DNA from: Roseimicrobium sp. ORNL1
GTDB lineage: Bacteria; Verrucomicrobiota; Verrucomicrobiia; Verrucomicrobiales; Verrucomicrobiaceae
NCBI RefSeq assembly: GCF_011044495.1
Contig: NZ_CP049143.1
Coordinates: 7,626,001-7,690,000 of the forward strand
Reading direction: 5' to 3'
Length of the DNA stretch: 64,000 nucleotides
Shown: positions 24,977 through 33,128 of the stretch, one piece after another
Numbering within the stretch: position 1 is the stretch's first letter
Layout of the letters: every line of letters begins with the position of its first letter
Position numbers and translations under genes: made by a program
Notes under the pieces: generated by a model
Seen by the model: the letters and a program-made list of their open reading frames with translations, nothing else
Told to the model about the DNA's origin: nothing
The model's database searches: none

Positions 24977-27175
24977 TCACCCCTCATGCCCCTTGATCAC
25001 CTCAAGGAACTCCGGCAGCCAGCGCATGGCCTTGAGTTCCCCCACCCCGCGAATCTTCAACGCAGCAGTCTGCGTCCTCGGCTTCAAACGCGTGAAGAAT
25101 TCCAGCGTGCTGTTGTTGAAAATGATGTAGGGCGGGACGCCTTCGCGTTGCGCGATCTCGAGGCGCTTCTTCTTGAGCTTGTCGAAGAGCTTCTCGTCGA
25201 AGCCCAACTCGGTGGCGACCAGTTCCTCGTCGTCGTCCGCCCCTGACGCGCTCTTCTTGGTCATCTCCACGCGCTTGGTGAGATCGGGCCATTGCATACG
25301 GATGCTGCCGCCTTTGCGCATGACCTCGGCGCCCTTGTCGGTAAGGCGGAGCAGCGGATAGTCGCTCTCCATGGTGGTCTCCACCATGCCCTGCTTTTCC
25401 ATTTCCTTGAAGAGCTGGTTCACACCGGCGGTGCCCACATTTTTCAGGATGCCGTAGGTGCTCAGTTCATCGAGGCCGGAGTCCACCACTTCGCGGGACT
25501 TGCTGCCGGTAAGCATGGCCACGATGCGACCGCGGCCGAAGCGCGGTGTCCAGGTGCCATCAGATTCACGCATGCTCATGCGAGCGACACCGCTCAAGGC
25601 TTTGCGCAGGACTTCCACTTCCTCACTGGTGCCCGCGCGCGCAGTCGCTTTCAGGCCGCCACGCTTGCACGCATCGCAGTTGCCACAGGTGCTGGCGTTC
25701 TTCTCGCCGAAGTATTCCAGGATCACCTGCTGGCGGCAGCGGTCTGCGTAGCACAGCTCCACCATGGACTTCAGCTTGGAACGATCGCGTCGATCCTTCT
25801 CCGCGAGCGCTGCCTTGTCGATCTCCAGTCCGCGTGCCAGCACCTTGGGCTGGAGCAGACGTGTGCCGCGCATGCGTTTACCGGGAATGTCGAAGCGCTC
25901 GATGTAGCCCTGCCGTCCCAGCATGCTCAGCGCGCTGCTCACCGCCATGGAGTTCTTCACTCCGGCACGATCCGTGATGTCTTCGATCGTGGCGTGCACT
26001 TCATGCGCATTGTCTGCATCATTGAGCAATGCCTGATACACATCACGGATGGTTTCAAACGAGGGATTGTTCCCCTCGATGAAAAACTCCTGCGTGCGCG
26101 TGTCCGCATAGTTGAAGAGCAGCTCGCAGTGCGAAGGCTCGCCATCACGACCGGCACGACCGGCCTCCTGGTAATAGGCTTCAATACTTCCGGGTACATC
26201 ATAGTGCACCACGAAACGCACGTCCGAGCGATCGATGCCCATGCCGAAGGCATTCGTGGCGACGGCGATCTCCACCTTCTTCTGCAGGAAGCGATTCTGC
26301 GCCTCCTCGCGGCCCTTGTCATCCATGCCACCGTGGTACGCGATGGCCTTGATGCGCCATTCGTCGAAGAGCGCGGAGATCTCCTCCACCTTCTTGCGCG
26401 TGGAGCAGTACACGATGCCCTTTTTCCAGTGCTGCACGATGTCGCGCAGCCGTTCATACTTGTCCTTGTTCTTCTCTGTGTGCGTGATGTGCAGGCTCAG
26501 GTTCGGCCGGGAAAAGCCGCGCACGCTGACATGCGGATCGCGCAGCTTCAGCGTGTTCTGAATGTCTGAGCGCACCTCGGGCGTGGCCGTGGCGGTGAGG
26601 GCCAGCACCTGGGGGCGGCCCAGGCGTTCCAAGGCATCACCGAGACGCAGGTAGTCCGGGCGGAAATCGTGGCCCCATTGCGAGAGGCAGTGCGCTTCGT
26701 CGACGGCGAAGAGCGCGATGTCCACCTGCCGCATGGTGTCCACGAACATGTTGCTGCGGAAGCGCTCCGGAGCCACGTACACCAGCTTGTACTCGCCGCG
26801 ACGCAGGGCGTTGATGCGGTCCTTCTGCTCTTCGAATGAGAGCGTGCTGTTGATGAGCGTGGCCGGGATGCCGCGATTCTGCAGTGCATCCACCTGGTCC
26901 TTCATCAGCGCGATGAGCGGACTCACCACCACCGTGACGCCGTTCATCACCATCGCCGGAAGCTGGTAGCACAGCGACTTGCCTCCTCCGGTGGGCATGA
27001 TGATCATCACGTCCTGGCCGCTCAAGGTGGCAGCGATGACCGCTTCCTGGCCATCGAGGAAGGCACGGAAACCGAAGTGCTTGCGCAGTGCCTCCCGCGC
27101 GTCGTGAATCGGCGCGCTGGTGGCTTCGGTGTCGGCGGGGGTGTCTTCCGCGATGATGTCCTCTGAATCCGGCAC
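24977..27175 (-). CDS. recQ: ATP-dependent DNA helicase RecQ
   Basis: A 732-residue superfamily 2 helicase that unwinds DNA 3' to 5' in recombination and fork repair. Domains in order: helicase with Walker [12 protein letters not shown] near residue 66, DEAH box [17 protein letters not shown] near 157, and motif [14 protein letters not shown]; a zinc-binding RQC region with CYADRCRQQ and [13 protein letters not shown] (four Cys near 472-500); winged helix; and a C-terminal HRDC domain (about 655-732). The start is GTG with no strong Shine-Dalgarno. An N-terminal acidic extension of about 25 residues precedes the helicase core. It is convergent with the pectate lyase gene. Confidence 0.95.
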   Translation of the reverse strand: MPDSEDIIAEDTPADTEATSAPIHDAREALRKHFGFRAFLDGQEAVIAATLSGQDVMIIMPTGGGKSLCYQLPAMVMNGVTVVVSPLIALMKDQVDALQNRGIPATLINSTLSFEEQKDRINALRRGEYKLVYVAPERFRSNMFVDTMRQVDIALFAVDEAHCLSQWGHDFRPDYLRLGDALERLGRPQVLALTATATPEVRSDIQNTLKLRDPHVSVRGFSRPNLSLHITHTEKNKDKYERLRDIVQHWKKGIVYCSTRKKVEEISALFDEWRIKAIAYHGGMDDKGREEAQNRFLQKKVEIAVATNAFGMGIDRSDVRFVVHYDVPGSIEAYYQEAGRAGRDGEPSHCELLFNYADTRTQEFFIEGNNPSFETIRDVYQALLNDADNAHEVHATIEDITDRAGVKNSMAVSSALSMLGRQGYIERFDIPGKRMRGTRLLQPKVLARGLEIDKAALAEKDRRDRSKLKSMVELCYADRCRQQVILEYFGEKNASTCGNCDACKRGGLKATARAGTSEEVEVLRKALSGVARMSMRESDGTWTPRFGRGRIVAMLTGSKSREVVDSGLDELSTYGILKNVGTAGVNQLFKEMEKQGMVETTMESDYPLLRLTDKGAEVMRKGGSIRMQWPDLTKRVEMTKKSASGADDDEELVATELGFDEKLFDKLKKKRLEIAQREGVPPYIIFNNSTLEFFTRLKPRTQTAALKIRGVGELKAMRWLPEFLEVIKGHEG

Positions 27176-27261
27176 TGAAGAAAGAGCACCGGAAGTACCG
27201 GGCGCGCAACCGGTGTGTCGGATTGCGCTGGGAAAAGTATGAGGCCGGGGCTTCCCTTCCC

Positions 27262-28038
27262 TTACGGCAGCTGCGTCTCCGATTTCACCTTCTCGGCGGT
27301 TTCGCCGGGGAAGAGCACCTTGATGGCGCGGATCTGTTCGCGGAGCTTGGGATTGTTGTCCACGATCCAGCGCTGCACGAACTCCTCAATGTCTTTGCGA
27401 GCGTGCTCGCGCACCACTTCCGCTTGTTTCACCGCACGCTCGCCAAGCCCTTCGCTGATTTTCTTCTCCATCTCCGCGAGCTGTTCCTCGCTGTTGAAGC
27501 GCGCCCAGCCGCTGTCGGACTTCTTCTCAATCCCCGCGGTGTCGAAGGCCACGGGCAGTGATGGCCGGATCTCAGGCGCCGTGATGATGAGCACATTGCC
27601 CTCGACCTTCGCGTCTTTCATTTCCGAGAGTTTCACATGGAACCGGTACGTCGCCGGCACCTTGATCTCCGTGACGGTGGTACCCAGGTAGATCTTCCCC
27701 CAAGCCGCCATCTTGCTGTCCGCCTTGGTGAAGGTCTCCATGGTCGTGGTGGGCGAGGCCACCTCCAAGCTGTCTCCGTGTGTGCGCTGGATCTCCAGCA
27801 GCACTTGGGAGGCGGAATGTTTCACCTCCGTGGAGAAGAAACCGCTCAGCAGCTTCCCCGGCTCGGTGAAGGCCTCCTTCAGCGTCATGCCCACATACAG
27901 GGCCACCCCGGTGAAACACAGCAGTGCTGTCACCGCCACAATGGCAAACGCCTTCCACCATCCGCCGCCGCCCGACTTCGCCGGAGTAGGTGATGGGATC
28001 AGCTCAGCCTTGGCAGTGTCCGTCTGGCCCTCGCTCAT
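27262..28038 (-). CDS. Single-pass membrane protein, DUF4230-like (tentative)
   Basis: A 258-residue protein with a short polar N-terminus, one membrane helix (about residues 29-52, [20 protein letters not shown]) and a large extracytoplasmic domain. The order of a beta-rich part ([18 protein letters not shown], then a strand with a PAPEI-like [10 protein letters not shown]) and a long charged helix containing [20 protein letters not shown] resembles DUF4230 proteins, whose role is unknown. The ATG at 28038 is chosen over an in-frame ATG 21 bases upstream because the latter adds only a short unconserved lead. It lies 86 bases upstream of the recQ start on the same strand; co-transcription with recQ is possible. 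Confidence 0.65.
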   Translation of the reverse strand: MSEGQTDTAKAELIPSPTPAKSGGGGWWKAFAIVAVTALLCFTGVALYVGMTLKEAFTEPGKLLSGFFSTEVKHSASQVLLEIQRTHGDSLEVASPTTTMETFTKADSKMAAWGKIYLGTTVTEIKVPATYRFHVKLSEMKDAKVEGNVLIITAPEIRPSLPVAFDTAGIEKKSDSGWARFNSEEQLAEMEKKISEGLGERAVKQAEVVREHARKDIEEFVQRWIVDNNPKLREQIRAIKVLFPGETAEKVKSETQLP

Positions 28039-28105
28039 GGGAGAACAATACGATACCACAGCATGAAACCATCAAAAACCCCGGGCAAGCCCTTGCACTC
28101 CCAGT

Positions 28106-28133
28106 TTGACAGAACTCCACCCCGCGGTAGGAT
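28106..28133 (+). promoter_or_regulatory. Sigma-70 type promoter of the tRNA-Cys gene
   Basis: A perfect -35 box TTGACA (28106-28111), a 16-base spacer and a -10 box TAGGAT (28128-28133), about 20 bases before the tRNA. It is the clearest promoter in the window. Confidence 0.65.
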
Positions 28134-28153
28134 GCCAATTCGCGCCAGATACT

Positions 28154-28228
28154 GGCGGGGTAGCCAAGTGGTAAGGCAGAAGTTTGCAAAACTTCCATTC
28201 GCGGGTTCGATTCCCGCCCCCGCCTCCA
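28154..28228 (+). tRNA. tRNA-Cys (GCA)
   Basis: A complete cloverleaf of 75 bases with encoded CCA. The acceptor stem GGCGGGG pairs fully with CCCCGCC (28218-28224), discriminator T, then CCA. The anticodon arm is GAAGT-TTGCAAA-ACTTC with anticodon GCA, and the T arm is GCGGG-TTCGATT-CCCGC. A likely promoter precedes it. The next gene begins 52 bases behind its 3' end, where mobile islands often join. Confidence 0.96.
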
Positions 28229-28280
28229 AAATGCCAAAAGGCTTGGAAAACAGGGCGGATCAGCCACTTACTGTGAGTTG

Positions 28281-29165
28281 ATGACAGGACGAATATCGCA
28301 TTGGCTGTGGGTCACCACCCCTGAATTCTACGCGGGGCCAGATGGCACAGATAGTTTGGACCTGGACCCTGCTTCTGGTGTGGATTCCGATGCATGGTGG
28401 ACTTGCCATCGAGACACTAAACAAGGCGATCTCGCCCTCCTTTGGAGAACATCGCCGCGCCGAGACATCGCGTATCTTATGCAAGCGAAGAGCGATGCCT
28501 ATCCGATTGCTGCCCAACCAGAAGCCCGAAAGCGTGGCTGGTCGTTCGGATGCGAGTACATCATCCGGGCGAAGTTCGAGCGACCGCTGACACTCGCCGA
28601 GTTGAGAGCGGAACCATATCTTGAGGAATGGAGCGCGTTGCGCGGTAACCTCCAGCGCAGCGTTTTCGCCATCCCAGATGCTCACTGGATTCGACTCGTG
28701 CGAATGATCGAAAAGAAGAATCCAGGTGCCGCCAAAAAGTTCGAAACCGCTGAGTCGCGGCGAATGCCCCGGCGAGTTTTGCGGGAAGAGCAAATCGAGA
28801 ATCACCTTGCCGAAGATCTTTCGCCTTTCATTCGGCATGGTCATCACCTGGAGCTTCGTGGTCGACAAACAGTGTGTTCCGGCAACGGAGGCAGAATCGA
28901 TTTGCTCTGCTACGACAAAAGATCTCAGCGCTTCGTCATTGTTGAACTGAAGAATGTTCGTGCGAGCCGCAACACTTTTGGCCAAATTTCATCCTACGTC
29001 GGGTGGGTCGCAAAAAACATGAAAGCACGGAAGAGACCCGTTGGCATCGTCGTGGCCCAGGGCGCTGATCCCGCTTTTCAAGATGCAGAATCGACGACCC
29101 GGGGAATTCAGTTCATTGATCTCAAAGATTTGGGGTTTAAGCAGGGTTCAAGAATGGCACCCTAG
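28281..29165 (+). CDS. EVE domain fused to NucS/DUF91-type PD-(D/E)xK nuclease
   Basis: A 294-residue protein. The N-terminal half (about 1-145) is an EVE domain (SHWLWVTTPEFY, KQGDLALLWRTSPRRDIAYL), a PUA-like module that flips out and reads modified bases. The C-terminal half (about 165-285) is a NucS/DUF91-like nuclease with Asp207 (GGRIDLLCYD), Glu222-Leu-Lys224 (VIVELKN) and the QxxxY element from Gln235 (GQISSYVGWV), a complete PD-(D/E)xK site. Such EVE-nuclease fusions are candidate modification-dependent (type IV-like) restriction enzymes. The ATG at 28281 is preferred to a TTG one codon earlier. Base composition is visibly more AT-rich than neighbouring genes, and it sits right behind tRNA-Cys, consistent with acquisition. 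Confidence 0.82.
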   Translation: MTGRISHWLWVTTPEFYAGPDGTDSLDLDPASGVDSDAWWTCHRDTKQGDLALLWRTSPRRDIAYLMQAKSDAYPIAAQPEARKRGWSFGCEYIIRAKFERPLTLAELRAEPYLEEWSALRGNLQRSVFAIPDAHWIRLVRMIEKKNPGAAKKFETAESRRMPRRVLREEQIENHLAEDLSPFIRHGHHLELRGRQTVCSGNGGRIDLLCYDKRSQRFVIVELKNVRASRNTFGQISSYVGWVAKNMKARKRPVGIVVAQGADPAFQDAESTTRGIQFIDLKDLGFKQGSRMAP

Positions 29166-29213
29166 GTGTCCCTTATGGGATCGTGAATTTCATCGAGTCT
29201 CATCGCCTCGGGC

Positions 29214-32063
29214 GTGCACATTGCATTTGGTCGAGGTGGTGTGTTGAAGGCACTTCTCTTTGACAAACTTGGAGGCCAGTGGGTGTTGTGGCGCTCAACC
29301 TTCCCACGCAATCCATTGTTCCTGGCATCCATCTCCTCCAAACTCAGATCCCTCGCGACGCCCATCCTCCTGGGCCTGGTTTGTTTCGTCGTGTACAACG
29401 CGAATCTCCGACAGATTGGCGCTGGAGACACGCTGTCTGCGCGCTACCTGCCGCTGATTCTCTGGCGCCATGGCACGCTTGAGATCAGCAGCACGAATGC
29501 GCGTTTGGTGGCGCATGGTCATTCCCAGACCGTCGGGTGGAACCGGCCAATAGATGGGGAAGCCAAGGTCGCGTACTTTGAGCCGTGGGCGTATTGGATT
29601 GCCCGCACTCTCGAGCACGAGCGAGCGTCGTTGTATCCCGTGGTCGCGCCTGTGCTCGTGGCACCGCTGTATGCGCCGGCCGTTCTCTGGCTGAATGAGC
29701 ACGGTTGGGGACAGCCCCAGGTCGGTTGGGTGGCGGAATGGATGGAGAAGATCTCGGCATCGATCATAGCCTCGATCGCCTCTGTCCTGATGTATCTGGT
29801 GCTGCGCCGGGACTGCGGCAGGTGGAGCATCCCGCTGACATTGGCGTTCGCGTTTGGGACCAATACGTGGATGATCTCCAGTCAGGCGCTCTGGCAGCAC
29901 GGGACGGCTGAGTTGCTGATCGCTCTCGCCCTGCTGCTGGCTGTCGGCAAGGTGTCGCCATGGCGCACGGCGTTGCTGGGTGCTGCTTGTGTTTTGATGA
30001 CGGCGAATCGTCCGCCCGACGGTGTGATTGCCGTCGCATTCGGGATCTTCACGCTTTGGAATCAGCGGCGGGGTGCTTTGTGGCTAGTCGTCGGGGGCAT
30101 TGTTCCGCTGGCCGCACACCTGTATTACAATATTCACTTCATCGGCAACTTGAACGGGGCGTATGGCCTCGAGAGTGGCAGGGGCTTCTACCAACCGGGA
30201 CTTGCGGGAGTGGCCGGGCTGCTTGTCAGCCCCAGTCGTGGGCTGCTCATCTTTTCACCGTTCCTGGTGTTTCTCCCGCTGGGATTGATGCAGCGGTTGA
30301 GAACCCCCCATACAAAGGTGCTCGCCATCGCGCTCAGCCTTGCGGCCCTCACCCAGTTCGCGTTTTATTCGCAGTTCGACTGGCGTGCCGGGGCGTGCTG
30401 GGGGCCCCGCTGGCTGACGGACATGCTGCCCATTCTCGTCTGGCTGCTCGCTCCGGCTCCGCTCGTGCTTCGACCATTCGCGCGCGGGGTACTCGTCACC
30501 ACCATGGCGGTGTCGATTGCGGTGCAGGCCATTGGTGCCTTCTGGTACACCGGATTGAGCGAGGAACGCATCTGGGCCGAGGGGCACCAGTCGATGAAGG
30601 GAGCGTGGGATTACAAAAACATTCCGTTTATCAAGGAATTGCGTCAGCCACCGGCATGCGGTGAGCTGCTGGACAACGCGCTCGGCTCCCTCGATCGCGT
30701 GGGGCCGACGCTGATGGTGGCTGGCACGAGAGAGATTCCGGAGCTCGGGCCAAACACGGTGCTGGAAGGTTGGGCGCTCGCCGGGGGCCGTACGCCGGCC
30801 CAACTTCTGGTATTGATCGACGGGATTGCGGTTGGCACGACCATGGAGTTCCTGCCGCGAGCAGATGTCAACGCAGCCATGCACACCGATGCGCTCTCGG
30901 GATGGCGCGTGTATGCCAATACACGAGGCGTGCGACCGGGGAAGCGCGTGCTTCAGCTCGCCCTCCGCATCCAGCCGCGAAGTGATGTCCGGATCCTGGG
31001 TGAATGGCGCGTTTTCGTGGTCGCTCCAGATCCCGCCACGGAAATCGCCGCGACGCCGCAAAAGCCGGCGACGCTGGCAGATCTCGGTGCCATGGCGGAG
31101 CGTGCGTCGTCGTTGCTGCGCTCACGGCAGAACGAGCAGGGCTACTGGCTCACCACTTACACGAAGCGCCTTCGTTACGAGGATCCGCAGCCGGAGATGA
31201 ATACCTACCTGACCTCCATGCTGGTGGACTTGCTTTCACCCATCGCAAGCCAGCGAGGTCTCAGCGAAGCGATGGATCGCGCAAAACGGCACCTCGCGGC
31301 GCAGATCGAGAGCAACGGATTGGTCCGTTACCACGGACTGCCGGATGGTCCCATCATAGGCCACCTGGGACATGCCATCACCCCGGACTCGGACGACACG
31401 GCGCTGGCCTGGAGGATCGCCGGGCCGGGCAAGAATGATCCGAGACTGGAACCCATGCTCAAGGAACTGGCTCGATATCGCGACAAGAGAGGTCTGTACC
31501 GCACCTGGCTCGCTCCGCGAGACAAGTACCAGGGACTGGATCCCGGTCGCGACCCCAATCCGACCGACCTCACCATCCAGATGCACATCTATCTGATGCT
31601 TCGCCAACTGGATCCCCCTGCCGCAGAGAAACTCGCTCGCGCGATGCAGCGCTCGTTCGTGGAGGAGGACGTTTGGGTCTACTACGCCAAAGCCCCACTC
31701 GTGCCCTACCTCCGCTGTGCCGAGCTGCGACAACTTGGTTGCGATATTCCCCTGCCCATCGAGCGGCTGGCGCTCACGCCTGAGGGCCAGGAGGTCTGGA
31801 GCGAAGCGGTACGTCTTTTTGTTGCGATCCTTGAATCTCCCCAAGACGCGAACCTCCGGCAGGCGATTCGTCAGTTGCTGGTGCGCATCGGCGACGGCGA
31901 CTTCGCCCAGCTTCGCCAGTCGCCGCCGATGCTCTACCACAATGATATGAGTGCGACCGTGAAACGCTTCTATTGGTCCGAGGATTCTGGATACGCCCTG
32001 TGGCTCCGGCTCTACGAAGCTACCGTTGAGAACCCCACCTCGCCGCGCCCCTCACCGCCATGA
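29214..32063 (+). CDS. Polytopic PMT-like membrane glycosyltransferase fused to a terpene-cyclase-like toroid
   Basis: A 949-residue protein. Residues about 50-480 hold many membrane helices interrupted by loops, with early acidic residues (QIGAGDTLSARYLPL) like those of dolichyl/polyprenyl-phosphate-dependent GT-C mannosyltransferases. A beta-rich soluble linker (about 490-620) follows. From about 625 to the end it is all-alpha and soluble: QNEQGYW (Gln639-Trp645) fits the QxxxGxW repeat of squalene/hopene cyclases and DSDDTA (Asp725-Ala730) fits the DxDDTA motif of class II terpene cyclases. Whether it cyclises a prenyl chain is inference. The start is uncertain: GTG at 29214 is the longest choice, and the first membrane helix begins near residue 48. 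It overlaps the UbiA gene (ATGA). Confidence 0.7.
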   Translation: MHIAFGRGGVLKALLFDKLGGQWVLWRSTFPRNPLFLASISSKLRSLATPILLGLVCFVVYNANLRQIGAGDTLSARYLPLILWRHGTLEISSTNARLVAHGHSQTVGWNRPIDGEAKVAYFEPWAYWIARTLEHERASLYPVVAPVLVAPLYAPAVLWLNEHGWGQPQVGWVAEWMEKISASIIASIASVLMYLVLRRDCGRWSIPLTLAFAFGTNTWMISSQALWQHGTAELLIALALLLAVGKVSPWRTALLGAACVLMTANRPPDGVIAVAFGIFTLWNQRRGALWLVVGGIVPLAAHLYYNIHFIGNLNGAYGLESGRGFYQPGLAGVAGLLVSPSRGLLIFSPFLVFLPLGLMQRLRTPHTKVLAIALSLAALTQFAFYSQFDWRAGACWGPRWLTDMLPILVWLLAPAPLVLRPFARGVLVTTMAVSIAVQAIGAFWYTGLSEERIWAEGHQSMKGAWDYKNIPFIKELRQPPACGELLDNALGSLDRVGPTLMVAGTREIPELGPNTVLEGWALAGGRTPAQLLVLIDGIAVGTTMEFLPRADVNAAMHTDALSGWRVYANTRGVRPGKRVLQLALRIQPRSDVRILGEWRVFVVAPDPATEIAATPQKPATLADLGAMAERASSLLRSRQNEQGYWLTTYTKRLRYEDPQPEMNTYLTSMLVDLLSPIASQRGLSEAMDRAKRHLAAQIESNGLVRYHGLPDGPIIGHLGHAITPDSDDTALAWRIAGPGKNDPRLEPMLKELARYRDKRGLYRTWLAPRDKYQGLDPGRDPNPTDLTIQMHIYLMLRQLDPPAAEKLARAMQRSFVEEDVWVYYAKAPLVPYLRCAELRQLGCDIPLPIERLALTPEGQEVWSEAVRLFVAILESPQDANLRQAIRQLLVRIGDGDFAQLRQSPPMLYHNDMSATVKRFYWSEDSGYALWLRLYEATVENPTSPRPSPP

Positions 32064-32941
32064 CCATTCGAGGCGTGTTGCGGCACTATGCACGAGTGGT
32101 GCGGTTTTTTGTCTCCACCCGGGCGCTTGAGGTGGGTGCGCTCCAGGCCTCTCCGATCATTGGCGGCTTCCTCGGCGGTTTCAGCCTGGAGCAGGGCGCC
32201 GTGCTCCGGATGGTGCTGCTGGTCCTCGGCAGCCTGGCGCTCACCGCTCATGTTTTTGTCCTGAACGATTGGGCCGGTCATCGCAGCGACCTTCGTGATC
32301 CCCGGCGCGCGAGGCTTGTTTTTACCCGGCAGGGTATTTCCCGGGGGGATGTCGCGCGCATTGCCATGGCGCTGCTGATCTTCTCGAACATGGCCCTCGC
32401 CATCGTGGGAGGACCAGCCGTGCTGCTGGGCACTGCGATTGCAGTCCTCGGCCTCCTTTATTCATGCTCGCCGGTTGGGAAGAGCACACCTGTGGCGGCG
32501 TCGATCAATCACCTGGTTGGAGGCTCGCTGCACTTCCTGCTAGGGTATACCCTCTTCCATCCGCTGGATGGCAGAGGACTCGCCATCAGCATTTTCTTTG
32601 GCCTGGTGTTTGCCGCCGGCCATCTCAATCAGGAGGTGCGTGACCATGAGGGAGACGCCCTCAATGGCATCCGTACGAGCGCAGTGGTGTTTGGGTGCCA
32701 GCGCACGTTTCTCGCGAGCCTGGGGATCTTCACCCTTGCTTATGCGCTCATCGTCGTCCTGGCCATGCTTGACCTCCTGCCCCGGCTGCTGATCTGGAGT
32801 TCTGCGATTCTGTGGTCCCTGCAGGTGGCCCTGTCCGCGCAGGCGCTTCGGCGCGGATTGAGTTCAGAGACAGCGCTATGGATGCAACGGCGCTACCGGT
32901 TGCTGTTCGCAGTCACAGGGCTTGCCATGCTCATCCGATGA
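32060..32941 (+). CDS. UbiA-family prenyltransferase
   Basis: A 293-residue integral membrane protein with about eight or nine helices. UbiA enzymes attach polyprenyl chains to aromatic or sugar-phosphate acceptors using two Asp-rich motifs that bind the diphosphate through magnesium. Here the first is NDWAGHRSDLRD (Asn69, Asp70, Asp77, Asp80), in which the usual second Asp is replaced by Gly73. The second is RDHEGDALNGIRT (Asp195, Asp199). The DPRR-type link resembles decaprenyl-phosphate phosphoribose synthases and related UbiA members in lipid-linked sugar pathways. It starts inside the stop of the membrane GT gene and ends 187 bases before the two-domain glycosyltransferase ATG, so the three genes form one operon. 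Confidence 0.83.
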   Translation: MTIRGVLRHYARVVRFFVSTRALEVGALQASPIIGGFLGGFSLEQGAVLRMVLLVLGSLALTAHVFVLNDWAGHRSDLRDPRRARLVFTRQGISRGDVARIAMALLIFSNMALAIVGGPAVLLGTAIAVLGLLYSCSPVGKSTPVAASINHLVGGSLHFLLGYTLFHPLDGRGLAISIFFGLVFAAGHLNQEVRDHEGDALNGIRTSAVVFGCQRTFLASLGIFTLAYALIVVLAMLDLLPRLLIWSSAILWSLQVALSAQALRRGLSSETALWMQRRYRLLFAVTGLAMLIR

Positions 32942-33128
32942 CGGCTGAGTGCCGAATCTGGCAGGGCACGACCTTGGGCCGGATGGGGTGACCTCACGCC
33001 CAAGGAAAACTTTAAACCCATCCGGAGCGGATCGCTTGATGATCGGGGATTTCGTGGTACGACGGATGGCCCAGAGTGGGGGGATCCGGCCTGCGCTGCC
33101 TCGCCCCGTCCTGGTTGTAGTTCCCCCC

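Noticed and set aside
25292-26569. 425-codon plus-strand frame opposite recQ
   Set aside because: Antisense shadow of the helicase motifs.
28229-29213. Integrated island with att repeats behind tRNA-Cys
   Set aside because: No second copy of the tRNA 3' end and no integrase were found; only position and composition suggest transfer.
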